Part shown: one piece after another, positions 24,264-36,265 of the stretch
Position numbering within the stretch: the first letter of the stretch is position 1
How the letters are laid out: the number at the start of each line of letters is the position of its first letter
Assembly: GCA_026545225.1 (NCBI GenBank)
Contig: CM048848.1
Location: 13,682,853-13,746,852, forward strand
Reading direction: 5' to 3'
DNA: 64,000 bases
Source: Cornus controversa
Taxonomy: Eukaryota > Streptophyta > Magnoliopsida > Cornales > Cornaceae
Program-made: the position numbers and the translations under genes
Notes under the pieces: generated by a model
Told to the model about the DNA's origin: nothing
The model's database searches: none
The model's input: only the letters and a program-made list of their open reading frames with translations

Positions 24264-24924
24264 TCATGTAGTGATATCGTTATTCCTTTTGAAGGAAGAT
24301 TTGATTTTTTTGCCTAATTGACAAGCACCACATGTTTTATCCTTAGCAAACTTAGTCTTTGGGAGACCTTTGACTAAGTCCTTTTTGGACAATTTTGAGA
24401 TCAAGTCCATGTTTGCATGTCCTAATCTTCTATGCCATAACCAAGTATTGTCACTAGAGGAGATAAAACATTTAACATTTTGATCATGTAAGTCACATAA
24501 AAGGATGGTGTACAAATTACCATTTCTATATGCAACAAAAATTTGACGACCATCTTTTTTAACAATACAATGATAAAATCTAAATGCAACATTGAAACCC
24601 ATCACATAGTTGACTAATGCTAAACAAGTTATGCTTTAAACCATTAACAAGAAACACATTATCAATAGATAAGAAATGAGATATACCTATGGTCCTGGCT
24701 CCAACAATTTTACCTTTAGAGTTGTCTCTAAAAGTGACGTTTCCTCCATCATAAGGCTTGAGAGAAGAAAATTTGGAGCGATCTCCCGTCATGTGCCTTG
24801 AGCAACCACTATCAAGAAACCACTTATCCTTGGAACTAGAGATGAATTTCAAACATACCTTCAAGTCAAGCTTAAGTGACTTCTTTTGGTACCCAAACCA
24901 TTTTGGGTCCAATTGGGTTAACAA
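24264..24924 (-). pseudogene. Copia B protease and GAG-pre-integrase
   Basis: Two overlapping minus-strand frames. The first has the protease WFLDSGCSRHMTGD and the GLKHNLFSISQLCD block. The second has the zinc-binding pre-integrase LWHRRLGHANMDLISKL and CGACQLGKKIKSSFK. A frameshift near 24,600 separates them. Architecture and wording match the Sirevirus (SIRE/Maximus) lineage. Confidence 0.85.
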
Positions 24925-25003
24925 TCATAGGAGATGTTCCTTTTGGAACCCAAACCATTTTTGTCAACTTTCTTTTTCTAAAAGGACAAGAGAATATTTT
25001 GTG

Positions 25004-25666
25004 TCAATTTCTTCTACAAAGATTGCGTATAGAACCAAAAAAGTTAAGTTGAGAGTTTTTGACAAAGAAGTGCTTCAAAAGTTTTAGCTTATCATTCTTA
25101 GAAGATGGTTTTTTGATCAAAGACTTTTGTTTATCATATGGATTATATCCAATTCCTTCTTTGTCATAAACATCCCTTTGTCTTCCAAGCAGAATAGTTA
25201 AGTTCTTTCTCTCCTTGGTGAATTTTGCAAGAATCTCAATTTGATCATCAACAACTTTCTTCAAATTTTCATTTTCAATTTGAAGATCAATTGAGGAGGT
25301 TTCTTTTGAAGAGGTATATCTTTTTTTCTTGAAAGAATCATTTTTTATTTGAACTTTAGAAAGCTCAAGTGAAGAAGAATCTTTCTCCTTTTTCAATAAA
25401 ATGTTTTCATTTTGAACTTTAGAAAGTTCAAGTGAAAGAGATGAGATTTTTTGCTTAAGAGATGAGTTTTTCAAAATCACCTTTTCAAATTCTTTATGCA
25501 AATCTTTAAAAGCATCTTGCAATTCATTATAGGAAAAAGAAGACTCAATTAAAAGCTCAATATTAGAATTTACCTCATCCTTGATTGCCATAAGGCAAAG
25601 GTTGGTAACTTCGTCATTATCACAACCCGAATTGCTTGAGTCAGAATCATCCCATGTTGCCTTCAT
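25004..25666 (-). pseudogene. Copia B gag C-terminal coiled-coil segment
   Basis: A 220-codon minus-strand frame: acidic start (DDSDSSNSGCDNDE), then a long Lys/Glu/Ser/Leu-rich coiled coil with ELSKVQNENILLKKEKD repeated in variant form. This is the usual link between zinc knuckle and protease in Sirevirus elements. A similar segment occurs in Copia C at 41,248-41,832. Confidence 0.8.
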
Positions 25667-25701
25667 TTCTTTTTTCTTTTACTTATTTCTTTATCTCTTT
25701 T

Positions 25702-26314
25702 CTACTTGAGGCAATTGGCTTTGAACTGACCCGACTTTCCATAATAAAAGCAAGTAGGTGGTTCCTTTTTGCTTGACTCACCTTTGGATTTATTTCTCTT
25801 GAAAGGTCTTTTCTTGAAGAGATGCTCTTTTCTCATGAATTTTTTGAACTTGTTAGAGATGAGAGCAAGTTCATCTTCATCATCGCTAACATCTTTATCA
25901 ACTTCCTCATTGACCTCTTGAATTGAAGTCTTTAGAGGCATGATCTTCTTTCGCTTGGGCTTTTCTTGCCAATTTTTTATCTTGATTTTATGAGTCATGA
26001 GAGATCCCATGAGGTCTTCAAGACTCAATGTATTGAGATATTTTGCTTCCGAGATAGAGGTAGCTTTAGCATCCCAACTATTAATAAAATAAACTACCAA
26101 GATGGGATAAACTATTAATAATGTTAGTGAATTGAGTAAACATCTCACCAATGGTTTCATTTGGTTTCATCTTAAAGAGCTCATACTCACGAATTAACAT
26201 GCTCACTTTGGTGACTCTAACTTGCTTAGTGCATTCATAGGTTACTTCTAGTTCGTCCCAAATCGCTTTGGCGAATTTACAAGCTAAAATTTTATTGAAT
26301 TCGGACTTGCTCAA
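25702..26314 (-). pseudogene. Copia B gag
   Basis: Two frames: 26,314-26,081 with FAKAIWDELEVTYECTKQV and the KMKPNETIGEMFTQFTNIIN block, then 26,160-25,702 ending in a zinc knuckle CFYYGKSGQFKANC that has lost the second Cys and the His. Gag upstream to the primer-binding site (26,315-26,625) is present but broken. Confidence 0.85.
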
Positions 26315-26630
26315 AGCACAATACTAATTTGTAACGGCTTTGGCATTGAATTGAACAAGTTTTAGGTCATTATCATTATATTCATGCAAGTCTTTTAGAA
26401 CTCTTAGACCTTCTACAATTTTTATAAGAATTAAGGGTTTGTTACAAACAACTTCCCAAACTTGATGGTCAATAGATTGAAGAAACCATATCATTCTAGG
26501 TTAAAAATAGCTATAGTTGGTTCCATCGAACCAAGGTGGCCTATTATTAGATTGATCTTCTACATGAGATGGTCCTTGCATATTTGCCATGATCAAACTC
26601 TAAGACGATTAAGTCTTATTCAAGAGTCCA

Positions 26631-26643
26631 AGCTCTGATACCA
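26631..26643 (-). other. primer-binding site of Copia B
   Basis: The minus strand reads TGGTATCAGAGCT just inside the LTR end GGGTAACA. Confidence 0.9.
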
Positions 26644-26645
26644 AT

Positions 26646-27871
26646 TGTTACCCAAGTGTTGACCCTAGAGGGGGGAGGGGTGAATAGGGTCAATGGCAAA
26701 CTATGATAATTTTTCACAAATTTAAAGTGCAAGAATAAATTTAAATAAGAATAATACTGAAAGGAGGAAAATAAAATTGATGAACAAAAATTAAGAGAGA
26801 GAGAGTTAGAGAGAATCAAACACAAATGACACAAGATGTAGCGTGGTTTGGAATCTCCTACTCCATGACTCAAGATCCCTCTTGAGATTTTCCCAAATCC
26901 ACTAAGGCTTCTCCTTCTGGGTGGAGAGCAAACCTTTACAATGAAGCTTACAAGATTTTTCCTTCTCTTGCTAAGTGAAGTCCTTCACCTAATCTTCTAG
27001 GGTTTAAACCAACCATTAACGATGAATGAGAGGAAGATTGGAGTACAATAAATGCTCAAGTTTCATCTCACACTATAGTAATAAATGAATCTCAAGTTTG
27101 GAGCTCAAATCTTTGTTAAAAGAGGATGAAATGAGTAAATGATGATCAAGAAGTGTATATTTTGTATCTCTTACTCATAAATGCAGAATAAGACTCATAT
27201 ATATGGTCTATTTCAAAAAAATGGCCGTTGGAGGTGGTTGGGTTGCATTAAATGCAGTAAAATAGCCATTCAAATATGTTATGGTAAAGTCAGTCGACTT
27301 ATGTAAAGAATTAGTCGACTGATTTACCCCTCTGGAAATGCCTAAAACATTCTGTCTAAATTAGTCGACTGATAGAAAGACTTTTCTGTGAATAATTCTA
27401 AGGCATAAGTCTATTGATGCATTTGAATTAGTACACTGTTTTACCCCTCTAGAAATGCTAAAAATGTTATATCCAAATTAGTCGATTGATAGAAGAGTAT
27501 AAGTCGATTGATTTATGCTCAACATTAAAAAATATATTTTTGACATCCAAACAAAGCCTAAACCATTAAGGACTTCAAAGATGTGATTCAATGTGATCAA
27601 GTCCTATTCTTAATAGGCTAAGGACCAATATGAAATATAAGAATGATATGCGCATGATCTTAAAAACTTATTTTGAGAAATTGAGCTTCAAGCAAGATAT
27701 TTAAATAAGCTTTACAAGATTACCTAAGCTCTCATCATTTCCTAACTTCCTCAATTCTTCTTTGATTGGCATGATTCTTCAAGTTTGATGTGCTAACTTC
27801 ATTTCAATGGGATGAGTGTCATCTTCAATGTTTTATCCCCATTACTTCAATGAAAATGTTAGAACCTAACA
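26646..27871 (-). mobile_element. 5' LTR of Copia B
   Basis: Opens TGTTAGGTTCTAAC and ends GGGTAACA, 1,226 bp. TATA candidate at 27,197-27,205. Upstream of it are AGTCGACTGA-type sites with cores at about 27294, 27315, 27365, 27410, 27432, 27482 and 27504, partly as a 117-bp duplication. The LTR lies within the LTR of gypsy A, whose next bases start at 27,872. Confidence 0.85.
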
Positions 27872-28243
27872 CCATTAATGGTTTGTTATCATCAAAATTA
27901 CAACTTGTAGCCACTAATACTACTTATGCATGATATAATTTCCTATAATTAGTTCAATTGCCCATTGATTGTGAAGTTAGTGGTGAAGTCAATAACCCTA
28001 GATTTAACTCATATTTTCTACACTCTATAGTTTTCCTTGCTTTTATTTACTTGCTTTATTAGTCAATTTAGAATAAAAATCAGCAAACTATTTCCTTCAA
28101 TTTAATTAGAATTAATCTTACATATTCAACACAATCAGAACACAGTCCCTGTAGTTCGACACCCCTTTCGATAGCCCTATTTTGCAAGGAATTCATTATA
28201 TTGCGAAGTGGTAAATTTTAATTGACACACTTAGCCACGATCA
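27872..28243 (+). mobile_element. gypsy A 5' LTR, 3' part
   Basis: The last 372 bp of an LTR ending CCACGATCA, five bases before an Athila-type primer-binding site. It carries the phrase (G/A)TTAGTGGTGAAGTC and a CCCTGTAGTTCGACA block that resemble those near 32,720-32,900. Its upstream part is replaced by Copia B. Confidence 0.75.
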
Positions 28244-28248
28244 ATTTT

Positions 28249-28266
28249 TTACGCCGTTGCCGGGGA
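28249..28266 (+). other. primer-binding site of gypsy A (Athila type)
   Basis: Reads ACGCCGTTGCCGGGGA, close to the TGGCGCCGTTGCCGGGGA site of Athila-like gypsy elements. The first bases have changed. Confidence 0.8.
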
Positions 28267-28393
28267 CTATCTATTTCGATTGTTTGGATTTTTAGAATTA
28301 GTTCTAGTTGGATTTTTAGTTTAGAATTTTTTTTACGTATTTTGGTTTCAATTTTATTTTATTTTGTTTTCTTTTAAGGTATTTCAGTCACCA

Positions 28394-30395
28394 TATGCTC
28401 GGTCGCCATTTGTTATCTGATCCATTATTACCATATGATCCCGAGCTTGAACATACTTTTAGATAGCAGAAGAGTACTCCTACTAACCCTATTGAGCAAG
28501 AGGAAGAGACTATTGACACCATGGGTGATGAATGAGATAATAATAATAATGTGCCTGATGCTATTGTGGAGAGGACATGCTTACTAAGAGATTACTATGT
28601 CCTAGAGACATACAATTCACTGACTCATTTTCAATTGCCTGATGTCACAGCACAAAATTATGAGATTAAGTCCAACATCATTCAAATGTTGCCATCTTAT
28701 TTTGAGCTGACTCACGAGGATCCGTACAAGCACTTGGATGATTTCATAGAAGTTTGCTTGACAATAAAAATTCATAACTTCTTTGAAGATGGTTTTCGTA
28801 TGTAACACTTTCCATTCTCTCTGAAGGAGAAAGCCAAGTATTGGTTTAGATCTCTAACATCAGGCTATCACTACATGGACTTAAATGCAACATAAGTTCT
28901 TCAAGAAATATTTTTTGATAGGTAAGACCAATCAATTCAGACAGACTATCACTAGTTTATCTCAATATGAAGGGGAACAATTTTATGAGACATGAGAGAG
29001 ATTCAAGGACCTTCTTAGGAAATGTCTTTATCACCAAGTTCCAAAGTGGCAGTTAGTGTATTGTTTCTATGAGGGGCTGACAGAAGGGCACTTTTATGTT
29101 GAAAAGTGAAGATGAAGCATGTACTTTGTTTGAGAACCTCAGTGAAAATTCTTTACAACATGTGTCTTCATCTCATTCAAGTAGATCGTCCAATTCTAAT
29201 ACAAGAAAGACTGCTGGTATTTTTGAGATTAGTTCTGCAAATGTTATGTCTACCATTGTGGATGTTGTGGCACAGAGAGTGGTGCAACTCATGGTGGCTG
29301 GTCAAGCTCCTAATCCATTTTCAAATCCTCCTATTTTTGAGCCATATACTTTTTGCTCTATTCTTATGCACCATATGAATAATTGTCTTACAATTGGGTA
29401 ATTTGTTGATCCTCCACAAGAATAAGTGCGGGCTGCATTCTCTAGACCGAAGAACAATCCATATACCAACATTTATTATTCGACATGATGGAATCAAGGG
29501 GCAACAAATTAGCCCACTTTTAAGCTTCAGAATTATGTGCCTCCACAACCAGATCAAGCTCAAGTTCTTGTGCCACCAAAGAATTCAGCTTTTGAGGAAA
29601 ATATGTTGGGTGCCCTCGAGAAACTAGATAAATTGGATTCTATTGCTCAAGTAGTTCAAGCTACCTCACGACTGGTTCATTCTCACTCTCAGTCAATTGC
29701 TAAACTCTAATCTCAGTTTGGTCAACTTGCCAATGCCTTAAGTAGAAGAGAGGAGGGGAATCTTCCAATCCAAATAGTCACTAACCCCAAAGGGGTTTAT
29801 GTCCTTGATGATATTTCTTCATCAAGTAACTCACACCATGAGCACGTTCAAGCCATCACCACTTTAAAAAGTGAGAAAGTGATTGATAACAAGGTGGGAG
29901 AAAAGAAGAATGATGAAGAAAAAATGCTCAAGAGTTCAAGCGTTGAAAATTCATATGAGCCCAAGGCTCCTTTTCCATAACATTTTCAAGAGGCTTCCAA
30001 GTTGGGAAAATAAGGGGACAAGTTGCATGACATGATAAAGGTGTTTTGACAAGTGAAGATTAATCTGCCACTCTTTGATGCAGTTAAGCAGATTCCTCCT
30101 TATGCTAAATTTTTGAAGGACTTGTGCACTCAGAAAAGGAAATCAATGAGCCATGTTCTAAAGAGAGTCATACTTCCACAACAAATGACCTCTATTATCC
30201 AGTATTGCACTCATCTAAAGTACAAAGATCCTAGAGCTTCAACTATTTCATGCATCATTGGAGAAAATCAAGTGGGGAAAGCTCTTCTAGATTTGGGTGC
30301 AAGTGTGAACTTGTTGCCTTATTCGGTGTATCTATAATTAGGTTTGGGAGAATTGAAGCTTACCACGATGATGAATGTCGCTTACGAACGTTAAT
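28394..30395 (+). pseudogene. gypsy A gag-protease, broken
   Basis: Athila-like gag across several plus-strand frames. It includes the retrotransposon gag domain (FPFSLKEKAKYWF near 28,810 and QFYETWERFKDLLRKC near 28,980), then SKSEDEACTLFENLSENS. A linker with VQAITTLKSEK follows. The aspartic protease lies at 30,053-30,337 (LPLFDAVKQIPPYAKFLKDL, then ALLDLGASVNLLPYS). Many stops and frameshifts. Reverse transcriptase and integrase are missing: after about 30,395 the sequence becomes non-coding 3' region, so most of pol is deleted. Confidence 0.85.
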
Positions 30396-30629
30396 TGTGG
30401 GGTATTTTGTATATTAGTTGTTTGATTTTCTTTTAATTCTTTCTTTCATTTTTCTTTCTTGCATTTTTCTTTCATGTTTTCCTTAATTTACTTTTTGTTG
30501 AAGATTCGGTGCTTTCTAATGTGTTTTTTTTTTTTTAGTGTTCAGAGTATATTTTCTTTTGGTGGAGGTTGGGAGATGGACAGGGGTATTTAGCTCCAAA
30601 ATAGGCAAAAAAAGCTCTCTCGGTCACCT

Positions 30630-30795
30630 TGGGCGATAGATGAGGCTCAAAATGGCTTTGCGGTCGACCTTGGGTGATAGACAACCCAGGTCAGATCAGT
30701 AGGGGCGATAGATCGCCCTTCCACAGGGGGATTGATCGCTCGAAATAAAAAATAAGAAAAATAATTTTTTTCACCAGGTTTAGGTGATCGATCAC
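30630..30795 (+). repeat. gypsy A internal palindrome cluster
   Basis: Contains GGGCGATAGATCGCCC, GGTGATCGATCACC and decayed variants (GGGCGATAGATGAGG, GGGTGATAGACAACCC, GATTGATCGCTCG). Spacing is less regular than in the LTR arrays. It lies between the deleted pol and the polypurine module. Confidence 0.7.
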
Positions 30796-31104
30796 CCAAT
30801 AACAAAATAAATAAATAAATAAAACAAATTTATTGTTTTTATTTTTTTCTTCCCATTTGTATTAGATGAATGTGATCATTTTTTGTATTTTATTTATTTA
30901 TTTTTTATTATTTACTTTCATTCTTTTTTCCCTATTTTTTTTCATTTGGTCATTGTAGTATATTGGTATGTTTTGATAGGTTATCGCATCCAAATTTAGG
31001 GGAGTGCTTGAGTTACCTTCATGCTACTGGTTTGCTCTATTTTCTTGACACTATTTGGGGTTCATGGTAATATTATTCTCACTCAAATCTCTGTTTCTAT
31101 TTTA

Positions 31105-31126
31105 TATACATTGAGGACAATGTATA
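31105..31126 (+). other. hairpin beside a polypurine tract, gypsy A
   Basis: TATACATTG and CAATGTATA form a 9-bp stem around an AGGA loop. Eight bases after CAATGT comes AGTTTGGGGGTAAGG. The same module occurs on the minus strand in gypsy G at 60,461-60,500. Confidence 0.75.
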
Positions 31127-31146
31127 GTTCTAGTTTGGGGGTAAGG

Positions 31147-32999
31147 CAATGCATTTTATGTGCTTAATTGATGAAAGGTGAGATGGGAGGAAATTTTTAT
31201 AAGTTTTATGAAATCTTCCTTGTTTTTAGATATTTTTGGTTGTATTATTTTGTAGTTTTTTTTTATTTTCTTTTGTTTTATTTTTAGATAGGATGTTTTT
31301 GCAGTAATCAAGGGTTTGATACTTTATATAGGTGCTTGACTCGCAATTTTTGAGTATGTTTTAAATTTTTGGAGATTGTCATTTGAATTTAATGATTTTA
31401 ATCATGGTTTGCATTGACATATCTTAGGGTGATTGGTTTTAGTTTCCTCACATGCACAAACACACTAGCATAATCTTGTAGCGTATAAACTTTTGCTCTG
31501 TGTTGTTGTGTTATATATGCTTGATAGTAATTGGTATCCCTTGAGAATGAATACTCATGATGTGTTTTACTTGACTTTGATAAGCGTTGAATGTTATAGA
31601 TTCTCGCGCCTTTACTTATGTATTTTGATTCCATAGCTGCACATATTGTATAGTTTTTACATGTTTTTATGTTTTAGATGATTTCAGGTTCAAACTCAGA
31701 ATTTGGTATAATTCGACTCTTTTATTAGTTCAAGAATGCATTCCTATGTCCTATCATGCTTCATGGAAAGTTCATATCAAGTAATAGTGAATGGCGTGTC
31801 AAGACCAGAGTCAAAAAGCTAAAAAGTTGAAGATCTGCAGAAGAATGAGAGATCGATGCATCGAAGTGCCTACTTCGATGCGTCGAAGTCCCTACTTCAA
31901 TGTATCGTCCAATCCTGCAGAAGATATTTTTTTTGCAGATATTTTCTTCACTTGCCACTTGTCTAATTTTGCTTGGATAAAGCCTTGAATGAAATTTCTC
32001 TGATATTTTGAGCCTCAAATCAGATATATAGCTAGGAAATATGTAATAAATAGATATATCACAATTCTTATAATAGATAGCGTATATAGAATTCTAGAGA
32101 GAGAAAGTGAAGTTCTAGAGAGGGAAAGCTTCAAAGAGGGCTTTGTAAGGCCTTAAAGACCATTTTGAGCATGGGACCATCTCTGTCTATTGAGTGCTTC
32201 CAGCCCACCATGATCAACTAATCATTCTCTAGGGTTTTGACAAAGCCTAGCCTTGTAAATATGTTCTAACTTCAATGAATTGGGAATTTTTATGTATTTT
32301 TGTGTATATGTCTCTTGCCTTGAGCCTTATGTATCAATATAAGTTTACAAATTCTTTATGTTCATGTGTTGTAATTTATCTTCTTGTCTTAGAATACTTA
32401 AATTCCTCACATGATCTTCAAACGCTTGTAAGTTTCACAAGGACTATAAGTGATGGCTTGAGACTAGTTTTCACTATAACATACATAGCTAGATTTGCAT
32501 AGTCCATGCTTAGAGATGGTGATTTAGCTACACTTAGGTAATTAGATAATTAGGTAAGTAGGTAGGTAGGGAAATCACATTTTTTGAAGATGGATTATAG
32601 TATATTAAGGTGTGTGTATTCTGTTGGTGACATCGTTGTATGTGGGACTTGTCAACGCGTCATTTAGTACACAATTACATAAATTCCCCCAATTTATTGG
32701 AATTGTACCATACTATGAGGCTAGTGGTGAAGTCTCACCCCTAGTCCTTAACTCTTCTCTCAAACTTTGTATTTTAATTATCTTTTATGCTTTCAAATTA
32801 GAGTAAGAAAACAACCAACACCCGGTTGTGATTTAAACAAGAAACAACCCTTAGCCTTTAGCGGATTATTCCTATGTAGTCTCTGTGGGATCAACACCTT
32901 TAACTTAGAGCCCTATCCTTCAAGGATTCATTCTATTATGAGTGGTAAATTATAAATTGCGAGTAGCGTAACCGCACACAACAGACTTCCAAAGGAAAA
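31147..32999 (+). mobile_element. gypsy A 3' untranslated region and 3' LTR-like sequence
   Basis: Follows the polypurine module. It holds a three-site CTTCGATGCGTCGAAG-type array (31,853-31,908), a TATA candidate (32,023-32,030), and an LTR-like end (32,640-32,983) resembling the 5' LTR end at 27,872-28,243 but clearly diverged. The LTR start is not defined and the segment could belong to a related element. Confidence 0.5.
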
Positions 33000-33662
33000 A
33001 AAGAGAATATAATTGTTGAATAGCAAATCAATTTGATCTTTTTCATGAAGTAACCGGGCCTCTTGCGTCAGTAAGCATTGAGTGTTAGAGATGAAGTTTT
33101 GGTTGTCTTGGTTTGTAACCTCGTTGAGTTGAGTTATTAGGTTCTTTGGGTTGTCTTAACACCTAGTGCCCTAATGCCATCTGGTTTGGGAGTCACTGAC
33201 TGAACGCTTGCTACATGGATATTCCAAAGAGCTTAATGGACCAAGACATTGCAAGCCAATAAATCAATAAAAAAAAAGATAAGTCATTTATTCATGTTTT
33301 CGAAGTATGAATTCAATAAGGGGAGGTAGTGAGTTGAAGGGGTATGTGACTTAGTATATTCGGAGCTAGGTTATGACACATGAGATGACTGTTAGTTCAC
33401 TTTTCACGAGGGAGCTAGAGTTGGTTGCTTTGAGATGTGTTGACGTGAATTATGTATGAGGACCATTGCCTTGAATTATGAAATTTAAAGATTTGAAATT
33501 ATTCTTGAATGCAAGTTTGTAACTATATATTGTAGTATTCCTTTTTAGTAATGTTTAAACAGAAATTTCGAATGTTTGTGGATAACATTTCTGGAAACCC
33601 TCATGAGATCGAATTCTACGCGAAACACAATTTTAATCCCATTTTAGAATGTTTAGGAGTGT
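33000..33662 (+). mobile_element. gypsy H 3' internal region
   Basis: Non-coding sequence matching, in sense, the 3' internal region of gypsy G (minus strand near 59,770-60,000). The shared block is CCTA(G/A)TGCCCTAA then TGGTTTGGGAGTCA. It leads into an LTR start at 33,663. Confidence 0.6.
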
Positions 33663-34396
33663 GATAGGTGTAGAATGATATGCATTCTAGCATCTTAATT
33701 TGCATATTTTATTCTCTTAGTGATAGATTATTTGTGATTTTACTCTATTTTTGTGTTTTCTGTATTTTGAGGTCCTTAATGATAATTTCAATCAAATCAT
33801 GATTTTTGGGCTTTTAAAGATGACATTCAAGAGGTTTATAAGAAACCTACATCAAATGGACCAAGTCTAGTCAATATTTCAACTAAAAACAACCCAAAGA
33901 AGAGGCCCAAGAGAATTATAACTGCTTAAGAAGATTACATGCTTAGGCCCAATTCTGTGTGAAACAAAACTTTAATCCCATTTTGGTAAACTACTCATTG
34001 ATTGAATGAAATTTGATTCTAGACCTTTTTGTATTTCACGAAAATTCTGTGAATTTGACTTCAGGGGCATCAAACGTTGGGCTGAAGTTCAGTAGGAAAA
34101 TTCACCTGATTAGGGGCTGTAGGAAAACCAAATTGTCTCTTAATTAGACGGGACACTTCATACTCTCTTGGCTACTAAAAGTGATAAATTGGGTCTATAT
34201 TGGGAACCTTTGGTAGTAACTTGGAAGAGCTTTTGAAGTGGAGAATCATTGGAGAATAAGGTCTTATGTTAATTCTATGGAGATGGTGTCTTCTTCCTCA
34301 ACCGTTGAAGCATTCCCTTCTACCATGAGTGGCTAGTTCATCCACTACAATTTTGATGTAGCCCTAACTAAGCATCAATAGTTTGATTGTTCTAAT
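33663..34396 (+). mobile_element. gypsy H 3' LTR, interrupted by Copia C
   Basis: Opens TGATAGGTGTAGAATGATATG, related to the gypsy G LTR start TGATAAGTGTTCAATACTATG. It runs to the Copia C target site and resumes at 44,101-44,158 before Copia D. No palindrome array is visible in this part. Confidence 0.6.
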
Positions 34397-35939
34397 TGTT
34401 ACTCAAGTATTGATTCTAGAGGGGGGGTGAATAGAGTCTATGGCAAACAATGAATATTTTTTGATTGACAAATGTAAGTTAGCTTCTATCTATGCAATAA
34501 ATTTTTAATAATTAATATAGCAATTTAAAGCACAATATAACAAGATAGAGATAGAGAAATCAAACACAATTGACACGATGATTTTTGCGAGGTTCAAAAT
34601 TCCTACTCCTCAGCTCAAAACCCCTCTTGAGACTTCCCGTATCCAATATGGCTACTCCTTGTAGGTGGAGTGCAAAACCTTTTTACTCAAGAGAAACTCC
34701 TTCTCTTGATCTTCCTTGGGTCACTCCAACTTTGCTAAAGGAACAACCTCCTTTAGGCTATCTTTGGATCAAACTAATCATCTTGAATGTAAGAGTTTTA
34801 TACAAGAATCTCTAAAAGATAGATTTACAATACGAAGCTCTCAATAGATATTTCTCTTTCAATAGATAGATACACAAGTGTAAGCTTACAAACTAGAAAG
34901 TAAATGAATCACAAGTGTAAGCTCAATTTTTTGAATAAAAAATAAAGTTAGTGAGATTAGATGCACAAATGATTTTTGCAAGAAATAATTTTCTCAGGTG
35001 CATTGTTTATGATTTATAGAACATCTTCTTATATAGAGAGGAAATCAAACAAGGTCATTTTAAAGTAGTTGGGCAAGTTGTTTGGGGCATTAAATACAGA
35101 AACTAGCCGTTAATTTTCTGAACCACCAGGTTTCAGTTGACTGATGATTTAATCGGTCGACTGAACCAAGTGTTTCGGTCGACTAAAGCTGAGCTTTGGT
35201 CGACTGAAACTCCTCTATTTTGTAAAGCCTACTGGAATTCATTTTCAGTTTCTATCAGTCGACTGATGAAGAGATTCGGTCAACCGATAACCTTGTTTCG
35301 GTCGACTGAAGCTGAACTTCGATTAACTGAAACTCCTTTATTTTGTAAAGCCTACTGTAATTTAATTCCAGGATTATTCAGTCGGTTGAAGGACCTCATC
35401 AGTCGACCAAAACTGTATATATATACCAAATAGCTCTTTTTAAAATAAGTTTTTGAATGGATATTCATATAAGATGGTCAATGATGAACTATGAGTAATG
35501 ATCAAGATCCATATATGATCAAAAATGATATTTTTGAAAAGATTTTTAGTGAATGATAATTGAACGAGTTGAGCTTTACTTGAATTCAAATAAACTTTAA
35601 CATTATTTCCTAAGTGCTCACCATCCTATCTACCACTTCTTCAAAATGGATTGATTGGTTGTGTTCTTGAAGGAAATGGACACTTGTTTGAGATATTTTT
35701 GATCATGGAAGACTTTGAAACTTTAAATGCTTCCTTTTTGATTTTCTTCACGATCCGTTCTCTTGATTTTGTATGGCACTTCTTTGAGCTTGAAAGTGAT
35801 GGAATCCTTGAATTTTGTCTTTATATATGATCACTAGCATAACCACTTAAATGTAGACATTAGGAATAAAGACATCAGAAATGATTTGTAATCATCAAAA
35901 TTATAAGATTGACCTCTGGTCAAAACCTTTGGGTCAATA
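34397..35939 (-). mobile_element. 3' LTR of Copia C
   Basis: 1,543 bp, opening TATTGACCC beside the polypurine tract (35,941-35,955) and ending AGTAACA. TATA box at 35,028-35,035 (CTCTATATAAGAAG). Sites of the GGTCGACTGA type have cores at 35137, 35157, 35179, 35200, 35259, 35280, 35302, 35323, 35382 and 35403. A 123-bp unit is present twice (from 35,171 and 35,294). Confidence 0.9.
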
Positions 35940-36265
35940 ATCTCCCCCTTTTTGATGAAGACAAAACATTTATATTATATGTGATATTTGGATTGCTTTT
36001 GACAATGCACCCCTTGTCAATATGCATAAAAATTGAACAAGTATGAAAGAATTTGTTTTTCAATTTTCTTAATGTATTTTTTGATCATGTAGCATATAAA
36101 GCACAATTTGACTTGTATTTAGCAAAATGATAATTTCATTGATATTCATGCTTGCAAATACAAGGATAGACAACTATAAGTGCAAAGAGCATGATCAAAA
36201 CACAAAATAGGCATATCACAACATAAAGTCAAAAAGGAAAAAGTTTACTCTCCCTCTTTGTCAAA

